Shown: one piece after another, positions 49,101 to 54,590 of the stretch
Position numbering within the stretch: the first letter of the stretch is position 1
Layout: each line of letters opens with the position of its first letter
Source of the DNA: Diphasiastrum complanatum
Taxonomy: Eukaryota; Streptophyta; Lycopodiopsida; Lycopodiales; Lycopodiaceae
NCBI GenBank assembly: GCA_029204225.1
Contig: CM055099.1
Location: 40,843,631-40,907,630, forward strand
Direction of reading: 5' to 3'
Length of the DNA: 64,000 bases
The notes under the pieces: generated by a model
Told to the model about the DNA's origin: nothing
Database searches by the model: none
Seen by the model: the letters and a program-made list of their open reading frames with translations, nothing else
Program-made: the position numbers and the translations under genes

Positions 49101-52100
49101 CCTCTGCAGTTGGCTTACAGAGACACCTCTCTGCTTTACATCACTTCTGTCAGCTTTTGGGATTGACAGTTAATACTAAGAAGGCCAAGATTATGGTGTT
49201 CAACACCAATAGACAGCATATGAGAGATGTGACCTTCTATTATGATGGGTTGCCGATTGAGATTGTGACCTCTTACACTTATTTGGGAGTACTTTTCTCT
49301 GGTACGCTACTCACATTCTGACCGGCAGCCCTCACCAGACTCCGTAAGGGGCACACTTCTCTTGTTCATATGGAGAGATTTTGCTCCACATATTATGTAC
49401 AAGACCCTGCTACCAGATGCTTACTATTTTCTACCACTATCTCCCCGGTTGTTTTATACTCTGCTGAGACTTGGTGTCCGGATTTATCACGTGATACTTG
49501 GAAGGATCTTACTTGTATCCAGATTCTCATGCTTAGCAGGATGATTAGGGCTAAGCCCTCGGTGCCACATGATATCATATGAGGGGTCTACTATTTATAT
49601 GGATGAAGACTTGACGCCCATTCAATGGATTGAGAGAAAGAAAATTATTGCAGATGCTAAGGCCAATGGTTTCCGGACTCTTTTTCGAGACGGACGCCCG
49701 GTCTTGGTTAAAATTGCAAGACTTAAAATTTCAGATTCTTCTCCCTCTCCTACATGAGAGATGTTTTGAGCTACGGCCATTTATTTCCTCTCCTGCGTGA
49801 GAGATGAGCTTTTTTTACATAGCGATTTACGTTTTACGTTTTAGTTTTAGTCTAGTTTTCTGCTGACGGCACTGTCCCGGTCCAGTTCCATTTACTCTGT
49901 TGTACTACCTCTTCAGTCTTATATGCCTTTTGGCATGGAAAAGACATTAATAAAGCTTTCTTTCTTTCTTCTCTCTCTCTCTCTCTCTCAAACACACACA
50001 CGTACACACACACACAATACACCATTTGATCTTGGTGGACATTAATACAGGTAATTCGATCTAATCTAATATCTTCTGACTAGGAGTCAAGCACAAAGCT
50101 TGAAATGCTTTTTTCCTATGAGAAATATCTGAAAGTAGAAAATATCTATTTTAGTGATTTTCAATTTTGCAATTATCTTGGCATTTTGAGACTTTGACGT
50201 AACTATCTTCTGTAGCGAAATTTCAAAGTGGTTAGATTTTGGTTACATTGGAAAGCCCAGACTTTGTTTCTCCTATTTTTAGTGTAGTGGCTAAATATAG
50301 ACTTGTAGTTGTTTATTGACAGGCAGGTTGTGTAAGCTCCAACAATGTGTACCTCAATTCAATATAGGTTCTCACAACATTCAGTGAAGTGGTTAATTGT
50401 TATCTAGGAACTTGTCAAAATGACGTAGTCCATAAGCTCTCTATTTGAATTGGTGACCTAGTGCCATAAGACTGGGCTTCTAAACACCTGACCTTCTGGA
50501 TCCAGATTTCCTGATACCAACAAGACTCCTAAGGATTGGTAGCCTGTCATCTTGTCAAAGGTATCTGAATTCATGCATGTTTTGTTACATCTAACTCGGT
50601 TTTAACATCACCCGGTCATACCCAAGGCCGTTTTGTGGATGTACATCAATAAGAGAACCTCTTTCAGTCTGTGTATGGTCATTTATGTGGTGGAGTGTGA
50701 TTTGTTCCAGAGTCCAACGATGCAATTCTAGAGTTGCTATACAAACTCAACTCAATTTCTAAGAGTTCTTGACTCAATAGCCTAACTGTGTAGGCCCACC
50801 AACAAAACACTAGGTTTTTTACTTATTTGGTCCATTGAAGTTCTCTATGGTTCTCAGAGACTGGATACTAAAACCAAGAAAGGTCAGTGATTTCATCATA
50901 TATCTGAAACTAAGGAAATTATGTGCAATATTCAAGACAGCAAATCAAGCTACTTAATTGTCTTTTAACAATTTGATTCAAACAAGAAATTACTTGAAGA
51001 ATTTAAATGAAGCAGACATAGGTGATGACACTGATTACCTGAAAATTGCTTGTGATTAATGTTATTGTTGTTGCCAGATTTGCTCCACATTGAGCTTTAG
51101 TGGATCCAGCATTTTTTCTCGCATGAAGCGTGGATTTGATGTCGTTGTGATCGATGAAGCTGCTCAAGCTGTATGTATCTATGCTATACTTTTTTTATGG
51201 ATTGTTTGTGAATTGAATGTGTTTTTATGCGATTACCGATTTGGATGGCCCACGATTTCAATATTAGCAGAATAGTGAAACTTTTTGAATTTGTTCAAAG
51301 GTGTTAAAAAAATACCCATCTGAGTACTAGATAGGATTTCCAAGGTCAATGGAGAGCATCCAAAAGAGGAAAGTGGTCAATCTTTAAATTGGGGGGGTGT
51401 CGGCCAGTCAAAAGGAAACACATGCAAGTCGTATAAGTATACCTCAAATGTAACCACAGAACCTAGGTACTTGAAACTTTTGATAACAATCACATGTTGA
51501 TTAGCAAACAAGGGTAATTTTATGCTCAGTCGGATCTGAATACTTTTAACTTCAACAGATGAAAAACAAGTCACACATTTTCACAGGATTTGAATATCCG
51601 ACTACAAGTTCCTTTTGACTAGATTATTGTAGGGCCTTCATTGAACACTACAATTTTCTAAGAAGCACGACTTTCTGAAATCCTGAAGTAGACCTTTACA
51701 TTAACATTTTGTGCACTTGAATTTATGAGCCTCAATCAGGTTATGGCTCTCAGGTATGCCATAGACTTGTGAGTTACATGTGGGGTCTCCTAGTTGCCCT
51801 CTATGATGTAATTCTCTCACTCCCTGGTATACCTTCTGCACAAATTGATTTGAGAATGTCTAGATTTTAAAGCTTAAACTTTTGTTCCCCCAATCGCAGG
51901 CCCTCGTAGTAAACTTGTGGGGCATGTGAAAAGGTTTGAAGATGGTTGGAAAGGTTGAGGAAGCTTACAAACAAGATTTTTCAGGATGCACTCCATAGGT
52001 TCAGCACAAAATTGTCCACTTTATTTCTTTGGAGCTGGCACAAATTGCGGCGAGCGTGAAATGGATTTGCATTTTGCTTTTTTCCAAAGAGAGGGCTAAC

Positions 52101-53642
52101 TTTTGCAAGTTGTTGGTGCATTGATTCATGTTCTAAAGAATATTGGGTTGTTGCAGGTTGAGCCAGCAACTTTGGTGCCACTTGCACATGGCTGCCGGCA
52201 AGCATTCCTGGTATAACTCTGCCTTTTGTGGATTTCAGAGTTTGAACCATATTTGAACAATCGCTTGAAATATTGTTAACTGAGAGATCACATGTGAACG
52301 TTGTATGAGGACGTTCAACATCTGTTTTTATGAAGGTTATTGTCCTTATCTTGTAGGTTGGGGACCCTATCCAATTGCCAGCGACTGTATTGTCAACAAG
52401 TGCTGTGAAACTTGGGTGAGTTTGTGTCAGGTGTACAATTAGATAAAGAGCATGACTGGTTCTTTAACCTGATGAATACGTGTATGATTTACTGATGCCA
52501 ATGCTTTTCAGCTATGGAATGAGTTTATTTAAAAGATTTCAAAAAGCTGGTTACCCAGTGCAGATGCTTAAAACTCAGTATCGGATGCACCCTGAGGTAT
52601 GGTCATACCATTGTCAAAAAACTATATAGCATCTTGCTCTATCATCTTTTTGGTTCTAGGATTAATATGGTGAGGTGTCTCTGTGCATTCATAGGCTTAT
52701 TGCAGATATTATGTGTTCTGGAACCTGTTTCGTGCTCTATGAGATATTAACTTATCAAGCTATGCTGTGATTATTTCCAGATACGTCATTTCCCATCTAA
52801 GGAATTTTATGCTGAAGAGTTGGAAGATGGCGATCAAGTCAAGGAAGAAACCACTCGTCCCTGGCATGAATATCGTTGCTTCGGACCTTTTGCATTTTTT
52901 GACATTTCAGGTGAAGAATCTCAGCCAGGAAGTGGTTCTTGGGTCAACATCGATGAGGTTGATTTTATCGTTGTTCTGTATCGACACATGGTGGGAAGCT
53001 ATTCAGAGTTAAAAGGTTCACCCCATATTGCAATCATTTCTCCATACAGGCAGCAGGTGAAGCTCCTTCGTGAGCGTTTTAATGACGTTCTTGGAGCAGA
53101 TGCTGCACGATACATTGATATCAATACTGTAGATGGTTTTCAGGTGCTGCCACGATGAACTTAATGCAATAGAGTTTATTTTCTTGTTGCTGTCTGTAGG
53201 GATCATCAAACTTCAGGTGCTTTAGATGATATCATTCATTAAATCGATATTGAAGGTATTATAGTGTTGGAAAGAGCTTAAATGTCTGGCCTTCCCTTTT
53301 GCTTTCCAGGGAAGAGAAAAAGATATCGCGATATTCTCATGTGTACGTGCTAACAAGGGAAAGGGCATTGGCTTTGTTTCGGATTATCGCCGGATGAATG
53401 TTGGTTTGACCAGGGCAAGAGCGTCGATGCTGGTAAGAGAGACAGCAGCAACAGCATTTCTACGATTTTGTGCCGTGCCGTGACTATAAATGCTTGATTG
53501 TCGCCTGTAAACCCATGTAATAATTGGTTTGTTCAATGGCTGGTTAACTATACAGGTTGTTGGATGTGCTGAATCTTTAAAGCAGGACAATCACTGGACT
53601 AATTTGATAGTTAGTGCCGAAAAACGACAGCGATTATTCAAG
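13871..53642 (+). CDS. MAA3: SEN1/senataxin-like helicase MAGATAMA 3, 18 coding exons placed
   Basis: This is a superfamily 1B RNA/DNA helicase of the SEN1 family, closest to plant MAA3, a nuclear protein needed for female gametophyte development in Arabidopsis. Exons: 13871-13969, 14414-14579, 14692-14825, 25057-25254, 25524-25760, 25959-25994, 32526-32611, 40641-40770, 40932-41037, 41175-41272, 41713-41820, 51078-51170, 52157-52210, 52357-52415, 52512-52596, 52781-53143, 53310-53432, 53556-53642. All introns are GT-AG, and the lengths sum to 2262 nt, 754 codons. Motifs by residue: GPPGTGKT 291-298, [12 protein letters not shown] in exon 9, DEAA 492-495, GDPIQLPAT 517-525, QYRMHPE 557-563, VDGFQGREKD 680-689, MNVGLTRAR 713-721. 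Introns 3, 6, 7 and 11 are transposon-filled. Family members run to about 820 residues, so the last 50-60 residues are not placed. Exon edges are my reading, without transcripts. Confidence 0.92.
14990..15370 (-). pseudogene. Ty1/copia pre-integrase fragment
   Basis: The minus strand reads [20 protein letters not shown] followed by QVL, the histidine-rich start of a copia integrase zinc finger. It then becomes degenerate. No other part of this element is adjacent. Confidence 0.75.
15400..15869 (-). repeat. Putative 3' LTR of the Ty3/gypsy element
   Basis: The stretch lies directly downstream (minus strand) of the gypsy pol stop. On the minus strand it has a TATAAGTAGGG promoter-like site at about 15570 and then a CT-rich leader. 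A 35-bp tandem repeat, AGCTATGAAAGCA-type, lies at about 15415-15485. Its partner LTR is not in the window because the 5' half of the element is missing. Confidence 0.5.
15870..16360 (-). pseudogene. Ty3/gypsy pol C-terminus with chromodomain
   Basis: The minus strand encodes the integrase C-terminal tail ([42 protein letters not shown]). A chromodomain-like segment follows ([16 protein letters not shown]), as in chromoviruses that use it to bind chromatin. The reading frame joins the fragment at 21625-23010 exactly across the copia insertion: upstream ends EFQLGD and downstream resumes MVYLRL, allowing for the duplicated ATCTC. Confidence 0.9.
16356..16360. repeat. Target-site duplication ATCTC, left copy
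   Basis: ATCTC immediately precedes the left LTR. The identical ATCTC immediately follows the right LTR at 21625-21629. A 5-bp duplication is standard for copia integration. Confidence 0.93.
16361..16750 (-). repeat. Copia 3' LTR (left copy)
   Basis: It begins TGTCAAATTCC and ends TTATTTCAACA on the plus strand, with TG...CA edges. It differs from the right copy at five positions (four C/T or A/G and one C/A). Confidence 0.95.
16745..17314 (-). pseudogene. Copia RNase H domain
   Basis: This C-terminal part of the polyprotein degrades the RNA of RNA-DNA hybrids. Key segments are [20 protein letters not shown] (catalytic Asp), [23 protein letters not shown] (Glu), [15 protein letters not shown] and [14 protein letters not shown]. 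The frame ends with EGGC-stop. Those last codons are the polypurine tract, and the stop overlaps the LTR edge. The frame is continuous but is one step off from the RT part. Confidence 0.92.
16751..16759 (-). promoter_or_regulatory. Polypurine tract of the copia element
   Basis: The minus strand reads GAGGGGGGG directly before the 3' LTR. This is the expected primer site for plus-strand DNA synthesis. Confidence 0.9.
17296..18427 (-). pseudogene. Copia reverse transcriptase domain
   Basis: Two overlapping minus-strand frames (17939-18427 and 17296-17991) encode the RT. The first has [25 protein letters not shown] and [14 protein letters not shown]. The second has [20 protein letters not shown] (first catalytic Asp), [14 protein letters not shown], the active-site YVDD in [11 protein letters not shown], and [16 protein letters not shown]. 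One shift lies at an A-run near 17985. Apart from the shifts, no catalytic residue is lost. Confidence 0.93.
18412..19613 (-). pseudogene. Copia integrase, catalytic Asp replaced
   Basis: This is the zinc-finger and catalytic core of the integrase, split by a shift near 18905. It has [17 protein letters not shown] and CEACAMGKQ (HHCC finger), then [12 protein letters not shown], then [26 protein letters not shown] (second Asp) and [11 protein letters not shown] (Glu). In related elements the first motif is HSDLWGP or HSDLCGP. Here the codon is AAT (Asn), one base from GAT, so the first of the three catalytic acids is missing. The later part holds [14 protein letters not shown] and [20 protein letters not shown]. 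Confidence 0.92.
19634..20860 (-). pseudogene. Copia gag and protease
   Basis: A 408-codon minus-strand frame encodes gag and protease. The likely start is the second Met, MSSLAKSML (residue 17), after a short leader. Gag (UBN2-like) spans about residues 20-230 with [15 protein letters not shown] and [14 protein letters not shown] basic linker follows. A CCHC knuckle, [14 protein letters not shown], is at 274-287, and the aspartic protease motif WYIDSGAS is at 336-343. The frame leaves the polyprotein after about residue 382 through a one-base shift near 19690 and ends soon after. Confidence 0.93.
21223..21234 (-). promoter_or_regulatory. tRNA-Met primer-binding site of the copia element
   Basis: The plus strand reads GCTCTGATACCA, the exact complement of TGGTATCAGAGC. 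It directly abuts the right (5') LTR. Confidence 0.96.
21235..21624 (-). repeat. Copia 5' LTR (right copy)
   Basis: 390 bp, the same length as the left copy, with TG...CA edges. It is followed by the ATCTC target duplication. Confidence 0.95.
21625..23010 (-). pseudogene. Ty3/gypsy RNase H end and integrase, interrupted
   Basis: Minus-strand gypsy pol. The RNase H end is at 22.8-23.0 kb ([18 protein letters not shown], with a frame shift before it). The integrase zinc finger follows ([20 protein letters not shown]). Then come the catalytic core ([56 protein letters not shown]) and the C-terminal part ([20 protein letters not shown] then FQLGD). There it is cut by the copia insertion and resumes at 16360. 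Frame shifts occur near 22000 and 22700. RT, protease and gag are missing to the right. Confidence 0.9.
23011..25056. other. Unassigned intron sequence
   Basis: About 2 kb with no recognisable protein or repeat family. It may be the remaining original intron 3 plus old repeats. It ends in the exon 4 acceptor TTATAG. Confidence 0.5.
25057..25994 (+). CDS. MAA3: MAA3 exons 4-6
   Basis: Exon 4 (25057-25254) encodes [20 protein letters not shown] and [12 protein letters not shown]. Exon 5 (25524-25760) encodes [14 protein letters not shown] and [10 protein letters not shown], and ends [20 protein letters not shown] then QAIQ, the helicase Q-motif region. Exon 6 (25959-25994) is only 36 nt and encodes [12 protein letters not shown], the strand just before the Walker A loop. 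All three are phase 0. Small introns of 269 and 198 bp separate them, in contrast to the giant ones on either side. Confidence 0.92.
26262..26475. repeat. Tandem duplication, about 137-bp period
   Basis: TATCTATGC...GGGAGGAAT..TATAGGA...CAGAGCTAGG...TGG..ATGGTTCTTGAAT occurs at about 26262-26340 and again, diverged, at about 26399-26475. Confidence 0.8.
26911..26922 (-). promoter_or_regulatory. Primer-binding-site-like sequence
   Basis: The plus strand reads GCTTTGATACCA, two mismatches from the complement of a copia tRNA-Met site. No retrotransposon protein flanks it, so it may mark a non-coding LTR relic. Confidence 0.4.
27070..27345 (+). pseudogene. LINE reverse transcriptase N-terminal fragment
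   Basis: The frame reads [20 protein letters not shown], then [12 protein letters not shown] and [12 protein letters not shown] shifted frame reads [16 protein letters not shown]. The same order of segments ([41 protein letters not shown]) occurs in the LINE at 46.1-50 kb, so this is a truncated relative on the plus strand. Confidence 0.7.
27464..27615. repeat. Tandem repeat, about 75-bp period
   Basis: GGTGATTCAAG.TCAAGACCAA starts at 27464 and 27539, with a third partial start at 27615. The shared GGCT(G/A)CCA(T/C)GGAGGAC segment supports two full units. Confidence 0.8.
27590..29220 (-). mobile_element. LINE copy D: 5' UTR, ORF1 and endonuclease start, truncated
   Basis: A minus-strand L1-like element. 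ORF1 starts at 29036 ([10 protein letters not shown], proline-rich because of G-runs at 28982-29016). A coiled-coil stretch at 28697-28380 follows ([32 protein letters not shown]). Then comes a C-terminal nucleic-acid-binding-like part to about 28040. ORF2 begins near 27990 with an endonuclease segment ([35 protein letters not shown]) and is cut at about 27590. The RT is absent. Frameshifts are present. The 5' UTR (29037-29220) is GC-rich with repeated GCTGA(T/C)C-like words and abuts the GA microsatellite. Confidence 0.85.
29221..29249. repeat. (GA)n microsatellite, 3' tail of LINE copy E
   Basis: A pure GA run lies between the 5' end of LINE D and the 3' end of LINE E. On the LINE (minus) strand it is (CT)n directly after AATAAAGCT. 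Confidence 0.92.
29250..30080 (-). mobile_element. LINE copy E: internally deleted
   Basis: The 3' terminus at 29250-29300 reads, on the minus strand, a CTTTTC...GAAAAG stem-loop and then ACATTAATAAAGCT. This matches the 3' end of LINE C at 49.93 kb. At 29.70-29.90 kb the minus strand carries an ORF1 C-terminus and the start of ORF2 (a WNCNG-like word), as in LINE C. Most of ORF2 is missing, so this is an internally deleted copy. Its 5' part (29.94-30.08 kb) has repeated GATCAGCGAGGG words. It ends at a short GA run. Confidence 0.65.
30121..30187. repeat. (GA)n microsatellite
   Basis: About 33 uninterrupted GA units. The translated runs seen in some frames are artefacts of this repeat. Confidence 0.97.
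30692..30702 (-). promoter_or_regulatory. Primer-binding-site-like sequence and LTR edge
   Basis: The plus strand reads GTCTGATACCA, followed after two bases by TGTCACAAGC. This looks like the 5' LTR/primer-site junction of a minus-strand LTR element. No gag or pol is adjacent. The presumed LTR would run right from 30705, but its far edge is not seen. Confidence 0.5.
31151..32525. other. Unassigned AT-rich intron sequence
   Basis: No gene, transposon protein or clear repeat could be recognised. It ends at the exon 7 acceptor. Confidence 0.55.
32526..32611 (+). CDS. MAA3: MAA3 exon 7 (Walker A)
   Basis: The exon begins directly with [20 protein letters not shown] and continues ATPTRLPT, the ATP-binding P-loop of the helicase. 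It is 86 nt long and ends in phase 2 before GTACTT. The exon is isolated between 6.5-kb and 8.0-kb introns. Confidence 0.93.
33523..33534 (+). promoter_or_regulatory. Primer-binding site of a plus-strand LTR element
   Basis: TGGTATCAAAGC, one base from the canonical tRNA-Met site. The preceding 370 bp (about 33150-33521, starting TGTATCTGC) could be its 5' LTR. The following 1.8 kb has no retrotransposon protein, only degenerate repeats around GCCCTATTTGGAG at 33.75-34.1 kb. Confidence 0.6.
35382..35393 (-). promoter_or_regulatory. Primer-binding-site-like sequence of a minus-strand LTR element
   Basis: The plus strand reads GCTCTAATACCA, one mismatch from the complement of the canonical site. 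It is followed three bases later by TTGGAATTCC, a possible LTR edge. The internal region would extend to the left, where no protein is seen. Confidence 0.55.
36200..36460 (-). repeat. Degenerate GACGTC-type short-repeat array (CACTA subterminal-like)
   Basis: Words such as CGACTTGTCCGACGTC, GTCCGAAGTCATCAAC and CCGACGTCCACGTCATCGAC recur about every 20-30 bp. The array lies just beyond the 3' side of the CACTA transposase relic. Arrays of short motifs bound by the transposase are typical near CACTA element ends. The open frame through this array is a by-product of the repeats. Confidence 0.6.
36510..37730 (-). pseudogene. CACTA (En/Spm) transposase fragment, TNP2/DUF4218 type
   Basis: Minus-strand frames read in order. 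First is [20 protein letters not shown] (transposase region before DUF4218). Next is [20 protein letters not shown]. Last is the DUF4218 region: [40 protein letters not shown] and [16 protein letters not shown]. This is the C-terminal half of a CACTA transposase. A stretch near 37200-37310, between two frames, may be an intron or decay. The N-terminal half is absent, replaced at about 37735 by a copia fragment. Confidence 0.88.
37738..39215 (+). pseudogene. Ty1/copia protease-integrase with deleted RT
   Basis: Plus-strand copia polyprotein relic. It starts at the protease motif, read as LDFGATQHM (the usual Ser after Asp is Phe). It continues with [14 protein letters not shown], the integrase finger ([20 protein letters not shown]) and the core ([42 protein letters not shown]). 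The three catalytic acids are present. After [13 protein letters not shown] the sequence jumps near 39050 to the RNase H tail ([27 protein letters not shown]), so RT and most of RNase H are deleted. Several stops and shifts are present. Confidence 0.88.
39226..39698 (-). pseudogene. Possible retrotransposon gag-like N-terminus
   Basis: The minus strand opens with a Met at about 39698 and reads a Pro/Ser-rich segment ([30 protein letters not shown]). After a shift it reads [14 protein letters not shown] and [21 protein letters not shown] do not recognise the family with certainty. The layout (acidic/basic start, then a helical stretch) and the setting suggest a gag fragment. Confidence 0.35.
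40641..41820 (+). CDS. MAA3: MAA3 exons 8-11
   Basis: Exon 8 (40641-40770) encodes [20 protein letters not shown] and [13 protein letters not shown], a segment characteristic of MAA3-type helicases between motifs I and Ia. Exon 9 (40932-41037) carries [18 protein letters not shown], motif Ia. Exon 10 (41175-41272) encodes [20 protein letters not shown] and AHHS. Exon 11 (41713-41820) encodes a Ser/Arg-rich linker and [12 protein letters not shown]. Phases 2, 0, 1 and 0 agree across small introns of 161, 137 and 440 bp. Confidence 0.93.
44331..44519. repeat. Tandem duplication, 94-bp period
   Basis: ACATGCCTTCAAAAGG...AGATAGAGAGTGAG occurs at 44331 and again at 44425, nearly identical. It lies inside the degraded LINE copy A. 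Confidence 0.92.
45407..45442. repeat. (TC)n(AC)n tail of LINE copy A
   Basis: The TC run starts directly after TTAATAAAGCGTTC and changes to AC. Confidence 0.9.
45617..45665. repeat. (GA)n microsatellite
   Basis: About 24 GA units in spacer DNA between LINE copies A and B, in the opposite strand sense to the LINE tails. Confidence 0.97.
45890..46021 (+). mobile_element. LINE copy B: 3' end only
   Basis: The 3' terminus of another LINE: an 8-bp stem TGCCTTTT (45928-45935) and AAAAGGCA (45942-45949), then TTAATTTAGCTTTC and a TC/AC microsatellite tail. No coding sequence is attached, so this is a strongly 5'-truncated insertion. Confidence 0.65.
46053..46095. repeat. (TC)n tract at the 5' edge of LINE copy C
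   Basis: About 21 TC units directly before the GC-rich 5' UTR of LINE C. Confidence 0.95.
46342..47333 (+). pseudogene. LINE C ORF1 (coiled coil plus nucleic-acid-binding C-terminus)
   Basis: It starts MAPKKKGG and then shifts frame. A coiled-coil segment lies at 46688-46970 ([43 protein letters not shown]). The C-terminal part (46959-47333) reads [55 protein letters not shown] and ends RYLDFLSH. This layout of coiled coil and RNA-binding/C-terminal region is that of L1-type ORF1 proteins, which form the RNP. At least two frame changes interrupt it. Confidence 0.8.
47376..49582 (+). pseudogene. LINE C ORF2: endonuclease and reverse transcriptase
   Basis: An APE-type endonuclease begins [10 protein letters not shown], then [20 protein letters not shown] and [16 protein letters not shown]. 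After YMAV it jumps to [16 protein letters not shown] (the catalytic SDH), so the middle with the usual GDFN motif is deleted. The RT runs 48054-49321: [43 protein letters not shown] (catalytic Asp), GVKQGC and, after a frame shift near 48965, [10 protein letters not shown] and [12 protein letters not shown] (catalytic YADD). A stop follows LFSGTLLTF, and a further frame carries [17 protein letters not shown]. Target-primed reverse transcription is the expected activity, but this copy is broken. Confidence 0.9.
49570..49757 (+). pseudogene. Extra ORF1 C-terminal fragment downstream of the LINE RT
   Basis: This frame reads [38 protein letters not shown] and a stop. It is clearly related to the ORF1 end at 47200-47333 ([20 protein letters not shown]) but diverged. 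It follows the RT tail abruptly after VPHDII, in a place where ORF1 sequence does not belong. Confidence 0.8.
49961..50018. repeat. (TC)n(AC)n tail of LINE copy C
   Basis: TTTC and TC units follow AATAAAGC directly and change to imperfect AC repeats. Confidence 0.92.
51078..53642 (+). CDS. MAA3: MAA3 exons 12-18 (helicase core, motifs II-VI)
   Basis: Exon 12 has TLSFSGSS and [10 protein letters not shown] (motif II). Exon 13 has [18 protein letters not shown]. Exon 14 has [14 protein letters not shown] (motif III). Exon 15 has [16 protein letters not shown] (motif IV). Exon 16 (363 nt, the largest) has [38 protein letters not shown] and INTVDGFQ (motif V). Exon 17 has [15 protein letters not shown] and [13 protein letters not shown] (motif VI). 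Exon 18 has [17 protein letters not shown]. After exon 18 the frame reads on 18 codons to a TAG at 53697-53699. That may be the true end, an alternative end, or retained intron with a missing last exon. Donor GTTTTT after exon 18 is weak. Confidence 0.93.
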
Positions 53643-53699
53643 GTTTTTATGACCACTCTAGTGGACTGTTGTTATTTATCATCGTTATTTAAATACTAG

Positions 53700-54590
53700 A
53701 TCTTTGCAATTCCCTTTGTTTGTAGTTTATATTAGGCGTAAACATCGGAATTTGAATTTCCTGCAAAGATCATGCTTGTGAAAATTGGATCTATATTTCT
53801 TCTGTTTATATTTTGGCCAATTGTAAAAAAGGATCGATTAAGTCCTCATCACATGTTTCATACTTTTTCATTTACAACCTTTGAGAGTATGTATCCTAGA
53901 TGATGATTGAAAGTTCATCATAATGGATACATTCAGAAGGTATCATCACCATGCACAATTAAATAATTAGACTGGAAATTGTCAAATGATAATTGACCAA
54001 CTTTTTAGGCCTTAACATAAAGCATAGTTGTGTGTTCCATTCCGGAATATGATCCAGAAAATCCCATTAGGGTTTCCCGGAACATGCACTTAATATATAT
54101 CATGCTTGCATGATGCATTTCGGAACGGGTCCCAGAACAGGTTCTGGGATTATGGCCCAGTAAGCTGCCCCGGAATGGTTTTTCTTCTTTGTTTTGTTTG
54201 GCAATATGTGATTCAAATTGCAGGAAAGTTTATGGGCATCTGATGGTAATTTTTCAAAAAAAATCTAAACACTACGAGAACCCTAATTTTGTCAGATACT
54301 ATGAAGTATATCAGCCCTATTTTTGCTGGATATTTTGCACACTCTACAATCGGCAGTGAAATTGCTGGAGTTCAGGAGAGCCAGTGAAATTAGGTCCTTA
54401 GAAAATTGGAAAGCCAGTTTTTAGGAAGCTGGCAAAGTATAGGAATGGAATCGACATCTCCTTTTGTTTTTAATGTTTTGATTGGTTTCTATTTCATCAA
54501 ATAAATGCAAACTTTTTATTGAAAAGAAAACAGTTTTATATATGTCCGAAATGCTGGGCTAGCGGAACGCGCATCTATGATATATATATA
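53700..54590. other. Downstream flank of MAA3
   Basis: AT-rich DNA with no recognised final exon, gene or element. The MAA3 3' UTR and poly(A) site should be here if the frame ends at 53699. Confidence 0.45.

Larger units (their letters stand above)
46096..49960 (+). mobile_element. LINE copy C (L1-like), nearly full length but rearranged
   Basis: The most complete LINE of the window, in sense orientation to MAA3. It has a GC-rich 5' UTR with GCTGACGCTGACC-type words (46096-46341), ORF1 (46342-47333), ORF2 (from 47376) with endonuclease and RT, and a 3' UTR ending in the hairpin ATGCCTTTTGGCAT (49923-49936), ACATTAATAAAGCTTTC and a TC tail. ORF2 has an internal deletion between the two ends of the endonuclease. 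The part after 49570 is a second copy of an ORF1 C-terminus. Confidence 0.9.
41821..51077 (+). other. MAA3: MAA3 intron 11 (9.3 kb)
   Basis: The intron runs from GTGTGT to TTGCCAG and holds a run of LINE copies, all in the sense orientation, with (TC)n/(AC)n tracts. The first 1.7 kb (41.8-43.5 kb) and the last 1 kb (50.05-51.07 kb) contain nothing recognisable apart from purine-rich sequence at 42.48-42.84 kb. Confidence 0.85.
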
